The notes beneath the pieces were generated by a model. That model did no database searches. It was not told the origin of the DNA and worked only from the letters and a program-made list of their open reading frames with translations. The translations under genes and the position numbers were made by a program. Shown here in pieces: positions 1-9,133 of a stretch of 64,000 bases of DNA (the stretch's first letter is position 1; each line of letters begins with the position of its first letter). The stretch is from Ectobius pallidus (lineage: Eukaryota > Arthropoda > Insecta > Blattodea > Ectobiidae): assembly GCA_964059195.1 (NCBI GenBank), contig CAXKWD010000009.1:149849890-149913889 (forward strand), written 5' to 3'.

Positions 1-60
1 TCAAATCAAATCAAATCAAATCTCTTTATTCCCATTAAACAATACATAACAGAAGTAATG
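1..60 (-). mobile_element. 3' tail of a minus-strand non-LTR retrotransposon
   Basis: Starts with four to five TCAAA units followed by TCTTTATTCCCAT. Read on the minus strand this is an AATAAA-containing end running into a short (TTTGA)n tail, the usual way LINEs without poly(A) terminate. The left boundary lies outside the window. Confidence 0.5.
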
Positions 61-308
61 ATTGTATAGGCGTCGTCAATTGAAACTTAAAATTAAAAAT
101 ATACACATATGACAGAAGAGAAAGTATAAGTACACAAGAACAAACATTGTTAATACATAGAGTTAGATAATTAATTTTGCACAATACTAATATGGAAAAT
201 ATTATTGAAATTCATAATTTAAAAATTCCTCTAATTTCATAATTTCTTAAGCATCGGCATATTTTTTTTTTAGTCTATGCTGTAAAAGAACTACCAAAAG
301 AGCTAAGA

Positions 309-340
<32 letters not shown>

Positions 341-1164
341 TTTTTATGTCAATACATCTATAATCAAACCATGTAATATAATGATTTATTGTTTTAAAAT
401 GTGCACAGGTAGTGAATATATATTTACATTATACAACCACAGAAGATTTCATCAGTGCACTCTTTAATAATGTCGTCGTGGTTAAGGTTTTCTAATTTTT
501 ACTTTTCAATGGACGTCAGTATAAAAGATTCCAATTTCTGTTGTCCCAGATAGCATTACAATCTGTAATCATATCTTTCAAAGCCATGTATTTCACAATA
601 CCACTGGTGAATAAATATCTATCTTATCTATCTTTCACCCCTCTGACTATTTTGCAGCTTCTAAAAAAAGAAAATAATTGCTGATCTACCAGCGACTTTC
701 AACATACATTAGAGCGGCATGGTACACCAGCCATGTAGAATTTAACGGCATTTGCCCTATCACCGTATGGCTGACTCTGGTTCTACCCAACGCATATCCC
801 CCATGGCACAATCATTGCGGATAGAGGCAGCGTCAGCCTTTGAAACATTAAAAAATGCCACATTTCTCAATTGGCTTCAAACTTGATAAGAATATTTCCA
901 AATGATATGCCAGGAAAACCACAGGTTCTGTTAACATGTCCCTTTTTAAGTGTAGCAAAATAAAATATCCTCTTTGTGGGAGGGGGGGTTACTGTAGCAT
1001 GTAGGCTACCTCCAAGGTGCGATTGGTTGATACATCATGATGGGAACTAGACGGTCACGGTTGATTTCTTGATGGGGTCATTCGTATGACTTAACACAAC
1101 TGAGAGTATTTTTTTATTACAATAAGCCTTTGTAACTTGTAACACCAATTATATTATATTCATT
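61..1164. other. AT-rich non-coding stretch with LINE debris
   Basis: No supportable gene. About 603-640 reads GGTGAATAAATATCTATC followed by further ATCT units, which looks like the plus-strand 3' tail of a second LINE. A poly-T and (ATTT)n stretch lies near 310-345. The rest shows nothing I can assign. Confidence 0.4.
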
Positions 1165-1175
1165 ATACCATCTTT

Positions 1176-1458
1176 TTCCGCTGGGTGAGTTAATAGGGTG
1201 ACTGCCAGCTACCTGGGCAGCCCGGGTTCGATTCCTGGCCAGGTCGGGGATTTTACAGAGATGTAAAATGTCCTTCCTGGGTCAGGACTGCGTGTTGTAT
1301 CCTCATTCCCATCCCGCGAAAGGAACTGGCCATCCTAAGTGGTTTCATCCAGTCTAGTGTCCCTCGGTTGGGCCATGGGCCTCCCTCCTATGGCTCTGTA
1401 CCAGGGCAGGACCAGCCTCCCGGCCGAACACTTCATCATTATCATCATCATCATCATA
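1176..1458 (+). mobile_element. tRNA-derived SINE with (ATC)n tail
   Basis: The head has a polymerase III A-box-like stretch at the start and a clear B box (GGGTTCGATTCC, about 1224-1235). The body ends in a run of ATC units at about 1436-1458. Flanking direct repeats ATACCATCTTT (1165-1175) and ATACCGTCTTT (1459-1469) form an 11-bp target-site duplication with one mismatch. A shorter relative with the same B-box neighbourhood and a GGGTCAGGACTG / GGTTCAGGACTG stretch lies at 31328-31507. Confidence 0.75.
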
Positions 1459-1469
1459 ATACCGTCTTT

Positions 1470-1640
1470 AGGAAAAAATACAGGCACTATCACCCTATTT
1501 GTCTATATTATTAAGAAACACAGAATCATTTGCATACGTCAAAATTAAAATATTCAGGTTACATGTTAAGTCATTTACAGCAATCAAAAATATGACTGGT
1601 CCCAAAGTAGACCCTTGAGGCACTGCCATAACCACAGATT
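1470..1640 (-). pseudogene. Reverse transcriptase fragment of a LINE
   Basis: On the minus strand about 1595-1625 translates as VPQGSTLGP, the conserved block before the catalytic YADD box of LINE reverse transcriptases. Downstream comes a decayed NDL motif and YANDSVFL, a mutated form of the F/YADD box. The frame is broken and no ORF survives. The SINE at 1176-1458 is inserted just past this fragment. Confidence 0.6.
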
Positions 1641-2691
1641 CTCAAGAGAAGGTTCCCTCTACATCTGGCCTAATCCTTTTTGTGGAACTATGGCCCTGAG
1701 GTTGACTCAGCCTCTAACAGAAATAGGTACGAGGAGGGGGTAAAGGCACCGACGTGTAAGTCTGCCAACCTTAACATTTCCATTTCAAATTTCTAATAAA
1801 CTAGGAACCTCAACCTTCTGGAACCACAAGAGCTTCCACGGCTTGTACAGGGAAAACTTCACTGGGACCTTGCATTATTGTGGAAGAAATTATTTTCAGC
1901 ATATATGGCGAATAATTCAGTTATTGGGAAAAAGCTGGACGCGTATTTTCCAGGAAATCCAGGGTTTCATCAGGATGTGTGGGCAAGCAGAAAGGAGGAA
2001 AACGCTGCGCAAATGTACATAATTAGATCGAGCCTGGGGAGTATGCAGCCCGAATACGCCTCTGCTAGCAGTGTTGCCGATCGATAACAGACCAGGCGCC
2101 TTGTTTTTGTGCTGTCACAAGTTCTACTTTCATTGTTAACAAGAACGTTCTCGAAATGTGACGTGTCCGAAGCAAAGTGCGATTCAAATGTGAACTTCAT
2201 ACTCGCAATGACGAAATTACTATTAATATTCTGTAGCTAGTACAATATTTTAATTTTAATAACTATGTATTTTGCTGTTTTATTATACGCGTTCACTTGA
2301 ACAGAGGTTTGTATGCATACTTTTTATTTAAAATATAGTTCTACATGATCTCTTAGTAAGCACTGCAATAAATTATTATTATTCATTTATTATCATCATG
2401 ATCAGTGCTATTTCATCTTCATAAGTATTTATAAACTACTTCCACCTTTGAAGGTCATATTAGAATACTTTTTGCTTCAGATTTTATAACGCGTGGGCTT
2501 GATGTTTCCAAATTCATTTCAAGCTAACCGCAATTTCTTTTAAGCCATCAGCTGATTCTGACGTGGCGATTGGATCATGCTAGCTGTGAATTTATTTCTT
2601 CAATTCTTTCCGCTAGCTGAACAGTGAGGGAACAATAGATGCCGTGACAGAGAAGCCATTTTATCAAATTGAAAATTGACGTGTCGTCTTC
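1641..2691. other. Non-coding stretch upstream of the first composite transposon
   Basis: Only short random-looking frames. The last about 100 bases, with ATTGACGTG near 2675, were probably continuous with 8732-9076 before the transposon inserted, so they may belong to the SCAMP promoter region. Otherwise I see nothing. Confidence 0.4.
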
Positions 2692-2699
2692 GTCCCGTT
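2692..2699. repeat. 8-bp target-site duplication, left of hAT-like copy 1
   Basis: GTCCCGTT occurs here and again at 8724-8731, immediately outside the inverted termini. An 8-bp duplication is the rule for hAT and P superfamily insertions. Confidence 0.9.
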
Positions 2700-2815
2700 T
2701 AGAGATGGGAATCTGTTACTTTTTTTGGAACAGTTACGTTACTGTTACAGTTACACGAAAGTAACTGTTATTTATAACCGTTACCTGTTACTTTTCTTGT
2801 ATATTACGTAGTTAA
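2700..2815 (+). repeat. Left terminus and subterminal GTTAC cluster, copy 1
   Basis: After the TAGAGATGGG tip, GTTAC or its complement occurs many times within about 100 bp, for example CAGTTACGTTACTGTTACAG. The right end (about 8625-8723) has the mirrored arrangement. Confidence 0.8.
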
Positions 2816-3542
2816 TCGTCAGATCACTTCCCACTTGTAGGGGAATGCCCTTTATCTCCCCCCCCCCCCCACAACGGTTATGGACGTAGCCAAGGCTGGG
2901 GCTCTAGGGAGGGACCCCCGAAATAAAAAACAGTTGTAAAATTAAGCCGAGACCATCGTAAAATACAGACCTCCATACAAAATAAAGATGGCCGCCATCG
3001 CGATCGGTGGTTGCACCGCATTAGGCAATTAAGACTCTGTTTGGAAGTTTTATTTTTCAAACATTGTTTCCTGAGTTTAAAAAAAATGAACACTGTAAAT
3101 ATTCGCACACTTTTTAAGACGAACAAAATTATTTAATTATCTTTAAAATAATATTAAACTGCAATCACGGATTTGACTAGAATATGGCAATCCAATATGT
3201 CTGGACTTCGTAATTCCGCTTAGGCCTACAGGTTATGTTAGTATTTCACGTAATATAACTATTACAATAATTTATGTTATTTTTCCAGTTGGGTTGAACT
3301 GTAAATTTCTTATTATAACCTACTGTAACCTATTACATGAAATATTAAGCTAATGTTTTGACTAGGCCTACATAACCTGCAATGCCCTAGATTTCACTGT
3401 TCAGACATGGTTAGGTTCCTACATTAGGTTAAACACATTAATCAGAGTAAAATACCCCAACTTTAAATTGCTTAATTAAATTACAGAATTCTACAGGATT
3501 TCGGGCCTACCTGTCAGTAACGAAAAGTCGATCCGAGAAGAC

Positions 3543-4445
3543 TCACTGGTTGCTAAGTTTCATCACTTTTCGGTTTGTTACTTTTTCTCCAACTTCACCA
3601 CTCCTTTTGTTTACAGACTTTTTACTCTGGAATTTCAAAGCCAGTTCCTTAGAACAATTTTTTTCATTAAGGACTTTGGTATAGTTATTTATAAAAATGT
3701 TGGCTAACACTTTCATACTTTTCTTGATCACAATGTTGACACTTATACCACACTCACATACTTCATCTATATTGTTAATTTTCAGTTCACACATTTCAAT
3801 TCCTAAATTAACTACTGCATTCCTTTGGTTTCGCAACCTTAAAAAATCACTCTCATATGAACCACTAATTAATGTTTGGAACAGTCTGTATGCATCACTG
3901 CACAGAGAAATCATAAAAGGGGAAGGAAATTTTAAACCGCCTCTATTTATCTGTGAAAAATAGGTCAGAACTTCTGGTGATTCAGCTGACACCACCATTT
4001 CCTCATCTGATTGCAGCATTGACAAGCAAGTATGACATGCCCCACGCAGAGTTAATTTTTCACTAACTTTCTTGCTAGTATAGCTAGCAATACATAGAAG
4101 CACTTTCTGGGTATCAACAGGAATAGGAGCATATGGAACTTCTTCTATTGCAGGCTGCAGATGATCTAAACTTTCAGAAAATTTCTCTGTTACTTGCTTA
4201 TGAACCTCTGATACAAAACTGTTCAAACTAAACTCTCCATATTTAGCTGATTTGAGCTTCAAAACACTTAACAGCTTCAGTTTTCTTTCTGATTCTAGAA
4301 TCTGTTCAACACCAACACTATAACAACACCCACTCAGTCTTCTGTAAGCTCCAAATCTACCTACCTTATGATCCTCCTTGTTTTCACTATCTAAAATCCA
4401 CTTAAAGTTTTCTGAGGGTAAACAGATGTTTTTATAAAAAAACCC
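3543..4445 (-). CDS. C-terminal P-like/THAP9-type transposase fragment (second frame)
   Basis: The frame is open from just after a TGA at 4448-4446 to the stop at 3543, about 300 codons. There is no ATG near the beginning, and the 239-codon stretch from 4262 starts at TTG. Counted from 4262, landmarks are CIASYTSKK (57-65), CHTC (76-79) and NRGGLKFPSP (107-115) followed by a Cys at 121. The order 'I.SY..KK - C..C - GGL.FPS - C' resembles the C-terminal part of THAP-containing P-type transposases. The tail is basic (about 205-239). It follows the THAP frame directly and is +1 to it, overlapping at a 7-T run (4442-4436). A lost or gained T, or an intron I cannot see, would join the two. Alone it could not catalyse transposition; a repressor or relic is more likely. 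Confidence 0.55.
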   Translation of the reverse strand, partial: GFFYKNICLPSENFKWILDSENKEDHKVGRFGAYRRLSGCCYSVGVEQILESERKLKLLSVLKLKSAKYGEFSLNSFVSEVHKQVTEKFSESLDHLQPAIEEVPYAPIPVDTQKVLLCIASYTSKKVSEKLTLRGACHTCLSMLQSDEEMVVSAESPEVLTYFSQINRGGLKFPSPFMISLCSDAYRLFQTLISGSYESDFLRLRNQRNAVVNLGIEMCELKINNIDEVCECGISVNIVIKKSMKVLANIFINNYTKVLNEKNCSKELALKFQSKKSVNKRSGEVGEKVTNRKVMKLSNQ

Positions 4446-5019
4446 TCACATGTAAGTCTTTATCGATCTTCAAACTCAAACAACATGATGGGACATCATC
4501 AATTGAGTTGTCATCTATCTTAATAAAAAGAACATAGTCCTCTTTTTCAAAAATAATGAAGGGGCTAAAATCTTTCTCCCTAACCTCAATCTTAAAGTGT
4601 GCAAAATCACGAATTGTGTCTTTCTCGCACCACTTAATAAAATTACTTTCGTCTTCCTGTAATAATCTCCGTGAACGTTCCTGTGGATCTTTCCTGGGTT
4701 TAGAGATGCTAACAGTATGGTATGAAGGCTGATTGGGAAAAATGGTGGGATAAGCATCGTCTGATAACTTCGGGGCGTTTCTTTTTATTCGAATAGGGGA
4801 ACCATCTACGACTGGAACAACGTCTTCCCTTATTACGAACTTAGGGTCGAAATGCTTAACACATACCACACTATTGTCATTTGGTTCAAAATTTTCCCTG
4901 TGTATGCACTTCACCCACTTTTCTCTCGTTGATTTTTCCTTCGGAAATCTGAAGGCTGAGACATCACACTTCGCACCATAGTTTGATTTGCACCCTGGTA
5001 CACAACACGACCTGCCCAT
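4432..5019 (-). CDS. THAP zinc-finger protein (N-terminal part of P-like transposase), 195 aa
   Basis: A textbook THAP domain fills the first 94 residues. It starts MGRSCCVPGC, supplying the first Cys pair (C5 or C6 with C10). FPKE and W35 follow, then VVCVKHF gives C53 and H56 of the C2CH zinc site. AYPTIF (89-94) is the AVPTF-box equivalent. THAP domains bind DNA sequence-specifically through the major groove and are the DNA-binding modules of P-element transposases and many host regulators. After the domain come about 100 residues without a recognised fold, ending at TAA 4434-4432. The ATG begins right at the zinc motif, as is normal for this family. The frame is intact in both copies of the carrier, so a truncated DNA-binding protein could be made, comparable in principle to P-element repressor products. 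Confidence 0.85.
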   Translation of the reverse strand: MGRSCCVPGCKSNYGAKCDVSAFRFPKEKSTREKWVKCIHRENFEPNDNSVVCVKHFDPKFVIREDVVPVVDGSPIRIKRNAPKLSDDAYPTIFPNQPSYHTVSISKPRKDPQERSRRLLQEDESNFIKWCEKDTIRDFAHFKIEVREKDFSPFIIFEKEDYVLFIKIDDNSIDDVPSCCLSLKIDKDLHVRVFL

Positions 5020-5224
5020 TTTATTGAAAATGTGCCAAAAAACTACCCAAAACTATAACTATTAGATCATAACAATAGGAGCAACTGGGTCACTATTAAA
5101 AAAACACCACATGGAAAGCACATGGCCCGGCATTTAAACGATGAGAACCGCGCACGACGCCATTTTGACTGTAATCGATAGGTGCATGGAGGTCTGTATT
5201 TACGATGGTCTCGATTAAGCTTTC

Positions 5225-5600
5225 AATTAGGGATGATAATCGATAGTTAAAATATCGAGGTTAAAATCGGAGATAACCATCGATATGACGATAATATCGG
5301 CCTGAAAACATCGATGTATTTAGACAAAAAAACATCGATGTATATTTAAAAAGGGCCATGGTATCAGAAAATTAGGCAAAATTCATAAATAAACAGAAGA
5401 ATTTCCATGAAAGCAATCGATGTAAAAAATCAATGTTTTGGGAAATTAAGCTCCTGTAAATAAAATTATATCGTAGAACCAAGGTAGCCTATTAATCTTC
5501 TTTTTGTTACAAAAACATCCATGTCGGGGAGAAACATCGATGTAGCAAAAACATCAGTTGTTTTCCATCGATGTAAAAAACATCGATTATCGTCATGAAA
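5225..5600. repeat. ATCGATGT-rich block, possible relic hAT-type MITE
   Basis: About ten copies of ATCGATGT, or close variants such as TATCGAT, in 375 bp. It starts TAGGGATGATAATCGATAG at about 5227, which fits the hAT tip YARNG, and ends with ATCGATTATCGTCAT. This suggests a small inverted-repeat element; no clean target duplication is visible. Confidence 0.45.
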
Positions 5601-6560
5601 ATAAACTTTTTGGAATTTTCCTGTGGTTTACAGCCTAAAAGATATAAGTATACAAAATTTCTAGTTTCTAGCTCATGTGGAAGTGGGCAAGCATTCATGT
5701 CAGTGAGCGAGCCCTTTTTTCGGAGGTTTTTAGGGCTAAAAATATAAAAACTACTTTTTGGAATTTTCCTGTGGTTTACAGCCTAAAAGTTATATGTGTA
5801 CCAAATTTAAAGTTTCTAGCTGTAATGTCAGTGAGCGAGCCCTTTTTCGGGGATTATAGTGCTAAAAATTTAAAAAAATACTTTTTTTGGAATTTTCCTA
5901 TAGTTTACAGCCTAAAAGCAATGTGTGTACCAAATTTAAAGTTTCTAGCTCATCTGGAAGTGGGCAAACAGTAATGTCAGTGAGCGAGCCCTTTTTCGGG
6001 GGTTATAGGGCTAAACATTTTTAAAAATTACTTTTTTTTTTAATTTTCCTATGGTTTACAGCCTAAAAGCTACATGTGTACCAAATTTCAATTTTCTAGC
6101 TCTTCTGAAAGTGGGCAAACAGTAATGTCAGTGAGCGAGCCCTTTTTCGGGAGTTTTTAGAGCTAAAAATTAAAAAAAACACTTTTTGGAATTTTCCTGT
6201 GGTTTACAGCCTAATAGCTATATGTGTACCAAATTTCAAGTTTCTAGCTCATCTCGAAGTGAGCGAGCCCTTTTTCGGAGGTTTTTAGGGCTAAAAATAA
6301 AAAAAAAATACTTTTTGGAATTCGCCTGTGGTTTAGAGCCTAAAAGCTATATGTGTACCAAATTGAAAGTTTCTAGCTCATCTGGATGTGGGCAAACGTT
6401 AATGTGAGTGAGAGAGCCCTTACTCGGGGGTTTTTGGGCTAGAAATTAAAAAAAAAAACGTTTTGGAATTTTCCTGTGGTTTACAGCCTAAAAGCTATAT
6501 GTGTACCAAATTTCAAGTTTCTAGCTCATCTGGAAGTGGGCAAACATTAATATCAGTGAG
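5600..6560 (+). repeat. Tandem repeat, seven units of about 140-148 bp
   Basis: Each unit contains GTGGTTTACAGCCTAAAAG, a GTGTACCAAATTT stretch, GTTTCTAGCTCATCTGGAAG, GTCAGTGAGCGAGCCC and a short A-run. Units centre near 5623, 5771, 5902, 6051, 6199, 6335 and 6475. Several share one open frame with a recurring SYMCTKFQVSSSS, but divergence and stops argue against a protein. Single relatives in the opposite orientation lie outside the carrier near 57735-57835 and 58150-58200, so this is a dispersed family amplified here. Confidence 0.8.
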
Positions 6561-6819
6561 TCAGTCAGTCAGCCGTGTAGCTTTATATTATAGGGATTTT
6601 ATTATTAGTAGTAAAATTATCAATATTATTTCGAATAATTTACTACAGTTATTGAATTCACATTTCATGCTATATACCCACATACTAAGTTTAAATTGTC
6701 CAGTAAAGGCAATATCGTATTTTGATAAATTTTTAAGTGGTATGTAAAGCAAGAAATATATATGAGATCAGACAGCATGAATTCTATGCATGAACTCTTG
6801 ACGCCCATTAATAATTAAA

Positions 6820-7120
6820 AAAATAACTTTTTAAATTTTTTAAATTTTTTTTATTCTTATTTTTATGTAATTTTTATTTTTTAATATTTTTATTTTTTGT
6901 TTTTTATTATTTTTATTTTTTATTTTTTTTATTATTTTTGTTTTAATTAAGAAAATAACTTTTTAATTTCTTTATTCTTTATTTATTTTTTATTCTTTTT
7001 TTTTGAAATTTTAATTTTTTAATATTTTTATTTTTTAATATTTTTATTTTTATTTTTTGTTTTTTTATTATTTTTATTTTTTATTATTTTTTATTTTTTA
7101 ATTATTTTTGTTTTTCAAAT
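6820..7120 (+). repeat. Low-complexity (ATTTTT)n tract
   Basis: About 300 bp composed almost only of T and A on the plus strand. It contains the single base (6930) at which the two carrier copies differ. Confidence 0.9.
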
Positions 7121-7124
7121 ATTG

Positions 7125-7500
7125 GAAGTAACAGATGTAACGGAACGAGGCGAAAGTCACGGATAAAACACTTGTAACAGAAATATTAGAATTAACTGTA
7201 ACAGGTCAGAGTAACTGGAGCAGGTGGAAATAACAGTAACGGGTCCAAATAACTGGAGCAGGTGGAAATAACAGTAACGGGTCCAAATAACTGGAGCAGG
7301 CGAGAGTATCAGTAACAGGTCAGAGTAACTGGAGCAGGTGGAAATAACAGTAACGGGTCCAAATAACTGGAGCAGGCGAGAGTATCAGTAACAGGTCAGA
7401 TTAACTGGAGCAGGTGGAAATAACAGTAACGGGTCCGTGTAACTGGAGCAGGTGAAAATAATGTAACGGGTGTAACTCTCGACACGTTACTTTGTTCCAG
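7125..7500 (+). repeat. GTAAC minisatellite
   Basis: Imperfect repeats of about 54 bp (two roughly 27-bp halves) built from AACTGGAGCAGGTGGAAAT and AACAGTAACGGGTCC. Every half carries GTAAC or TAAC, the same core as at the element ends. It may have arisen by expansion of subterminal binding motifs. Confidence 0.85.
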
Positions 7501-8620
7501 ACCAGTTACATTCGCTCGACACCGACAAATTTCTCAACGCAACTAATAATAACAATAATAATAAGTAAATAAATAAAATAAAAATAAAAATAAAAATAAA
7601 AGTATTAAAAAAAACCCTGAGAAAAAGGAGAGCTGCTGAGAAATTTGGAGAAACTATACAGAATTCTTATATATTTATATATATTTACACGCTAGCGGCC
7701 GTAATTTTGAAGATATTTGAACCAAATTTTATTATGTTATTTCTAGGCCCAATAGTTAATGAGCAAAATTAGCCCAAGGGGGGGTCGTGGGAGGGGGTTA
7801 AATTTTGAAAAAATTATATCTCGGCCCCTATGAAGTATAGAGAGAAACTTTGTTGGAATAAATTAGAGTACTCCCTATGGAGTTCACAGTGACAGTAACG
7901 ATTCGGGGGTTTTAGGGGTACGAGTAGGGGTGGGGGATGGAAATTCGAAATTTTTGAAACCACGTCTTGTGGGGTATCGTTGAAAAGCTCTTGATGAGTA
8001 CTCTACAAATCAATACCTAGTTTCTCGATAGCTCTCATATAAGGCAAGATTTGAATGTTTTAAACAAGTGCTCTTTCCTCTTTTTTGCAGTTATTATTGC
8101 GGGTTTATCATGCCAAGGCTAAAGAAGAAGAGAACTGCGCAGTGACAATAAATTAAACCAAAAGTACTTCGAAATCTACCTCAGCCTGTAGGCCTGCCTA
8201 AAGGGATTTTATTTCACTTCACACAAATGCAATTAATAGGAAATGATCAATCTCCGCCATTTCATGCAGATGTCTAAACTTAAATAGATGAATTTTCGCT
8301 TCTCATTGCAATGATTGCTCGATGGCGTAGTGGGTAAGATGAAGGTTGAATAGTAGGAAAGGGTAAAGAAGTGGTGAAGGGGGGGAGTCAGAATTTCCAA
8401 TACTGCTAGTTGTTCCACCATTCACATCTAGATGTCTGGAGTGGGAAGAGCTAAAGGGACGACCTGATTTTCCCTCGTTTTTTAATAAAAAAAATCCCGG
8501 GGGAGGACCCCCATTTTTTGGATTTCCAAATAATAGCAAACTTTCGTCTGTGTCGGTCCCTCCTTTCAGTATTTTCTGGTTCCGCCTTTGGTTGAGACGA
8601 AAATAAGCTATCCTAGGAGG
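7501..8620. other. Unassigned right part of the carrier
   Basis: Contains (AATAA)n/(AAAT)n runs at 7540-7600, several G-rich stretches (7770-7800, 7905-7940, 8375-8390) and short frames. At 8110 a start codon opens MPRLKKKRTAQ and stops; it follows an AG, so an exon fragment is possible but unproven. No recognisable gene. Confidence 0.4.
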
Positions 8621-8624
8621 AGCT

Positions 8625-8723
8625 TTGGTAACCGTTACTTTTGATTTTTTGTAACAGGTCGTTACCGTTACATACATGTAACAGTTACAAAGTAACAGTT
8701 ACAAGAAATATTCCCCATCTCTA
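8625..8723 (-). repeat. Right terminus and subterminal GTTAC cluster, copy 1
   Basis: Dense GTTAC/GTAAC ending in CCCCATCTCTA, the inverted partner of the left tip. The duplication GTCCCGTT follows at 8724-8731. Confidence 0.85.
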
Positions 8724-8731
8724 GTCCCGTT

Positions 8732-9076
8732 GTCATCGGCAGTATTTTATTCACGGAAGCGAAATCGGGTTGCGGCATTTAGGAATTTCAGATAGGCCTA
8801 ATTAAGTACATAAATTATGAGATAATTTTTCGTAGGTTATTGTTTGTAATTCTGCATTGCTGAAAGAAAAACCAGCTTTAATGGAACCGCGCCTTATAAG
8901 CTTTTCGTGATTGGACGAAATAAATGACATCATTCAGCCTTGCGCTCACGACGGTATTCCGGCTGTGAGACATAACCATCTGAGAATGGATTAAAGAAAG
9001 ATAAGGATTTTCTTTTGTAGAATTTCATCTGGTGACGTAAACCTCTTGTGTCCATTGTGATCGTTGAAGTGTCAAA
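8732..9076 (+). promoter_or_regulatory. SCAMP 5' flank and 5' UTR
   Basis: The 345 bp between the transposon end and the SCAMP ATG. The original upstream sequence continues on the far side of the insertion (before 2692), so the promoter region is now split or displaced by 6 kb. No canonical TATA box stands out. The ATG at 9077 is preceded by CAAA. Confidence 0.45.
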
Positions 9077-9133
9077 ATGTCGGGTTTTGATGAAAACCCT
9101 TTTGGGGAACCAACTGTAGACAATCCATTTGCG
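9077..9133 (+). CDS. Scamp: SCAMP exon 1
   Basis: Encodes residues 1-19, starting [12 protein letters not shown], with two NPF motifs. Ends in phase 0 at GCG before GTAAGT. Confidence 0.95.

Larger units (their letters stand above)
2948..5213 (-). mobile_element. Nested P-like (THAP) DNA transposon inside copy 1, 2266 bp
   Basis: Inverted terminal repeats starting CGAGACCATCGTAAA and reaching CAGACCTCCAT lie at 2948-2976 and 5186-5213; they differ by one extra A in the left copy. Outside them ATTAAGC is repeated at 2941-2947 and 5214-5220, a 7-bp (possibly eroded 8-bp) target duplication. Both protein frames inside run on the minus strand: a THAP DNA-binding protein, then a C-terminal transposase-like protein. 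P elements and their animal relatives carry an N-terminal THAP domain, so P-like is the natural class. The coding capacity (about 490 aa in two frames) is well short of the roughly 750-850 aa of full P or THAP9-type transposases, and I see no catalytic core. Confidence 0.75.
2700..8723. mobile_element. Composite hAT-type DNA transposon, copy 1 (6024 bp)
   Basis: Begins TAGAGATGGGAAT and ends with the complement of TAGAGATGGGGAA. TAGAG fits the hAT terminal consensus YARNG, and the flanks are a perfect 8-bp duplication (GTCCCGTT). Both subterminal regions are packed with GTTAC/GTAAC, the kind of clustered motif hAT transposases bind. No hAT transposase or BED finger is visible, so it is probably mobilised in trans. 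Cargo, left to right: a nested P-like THAP element, an ATCGATGT cluster, a 7-unit tandem repeat, an AT-rich tract, a GTAAC minisatellite and about 1 kb of unassigned DNA. A same-length copy lies at 37637-43660; by eye the only difference I found is T at 6930 versus A at 41867. It sits about 350 bp upstream of the SCAMP start codon. Confidence 0.9.

Noticed and set aside
1339..1548. 69-codon frame with an isoleucine run
   Set aside because: It is a translation of the SINE and its ATC tail.
4432..4445. Classical -1 ribosomal frameshift site (T TTT TTA just before the THAP stop codon)
   Set aside because: The heptamer is there in the right phase, but the -1 frame soon stops; the downstream transposase-like frame is +1. 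Programmed -1 shifting would not fuse the two.
5600..6560. CRISPR-like array
   Set aside because: Units are long (about 145 bp), fully repetitive without unique spacers, and the genome is eukaryotic.
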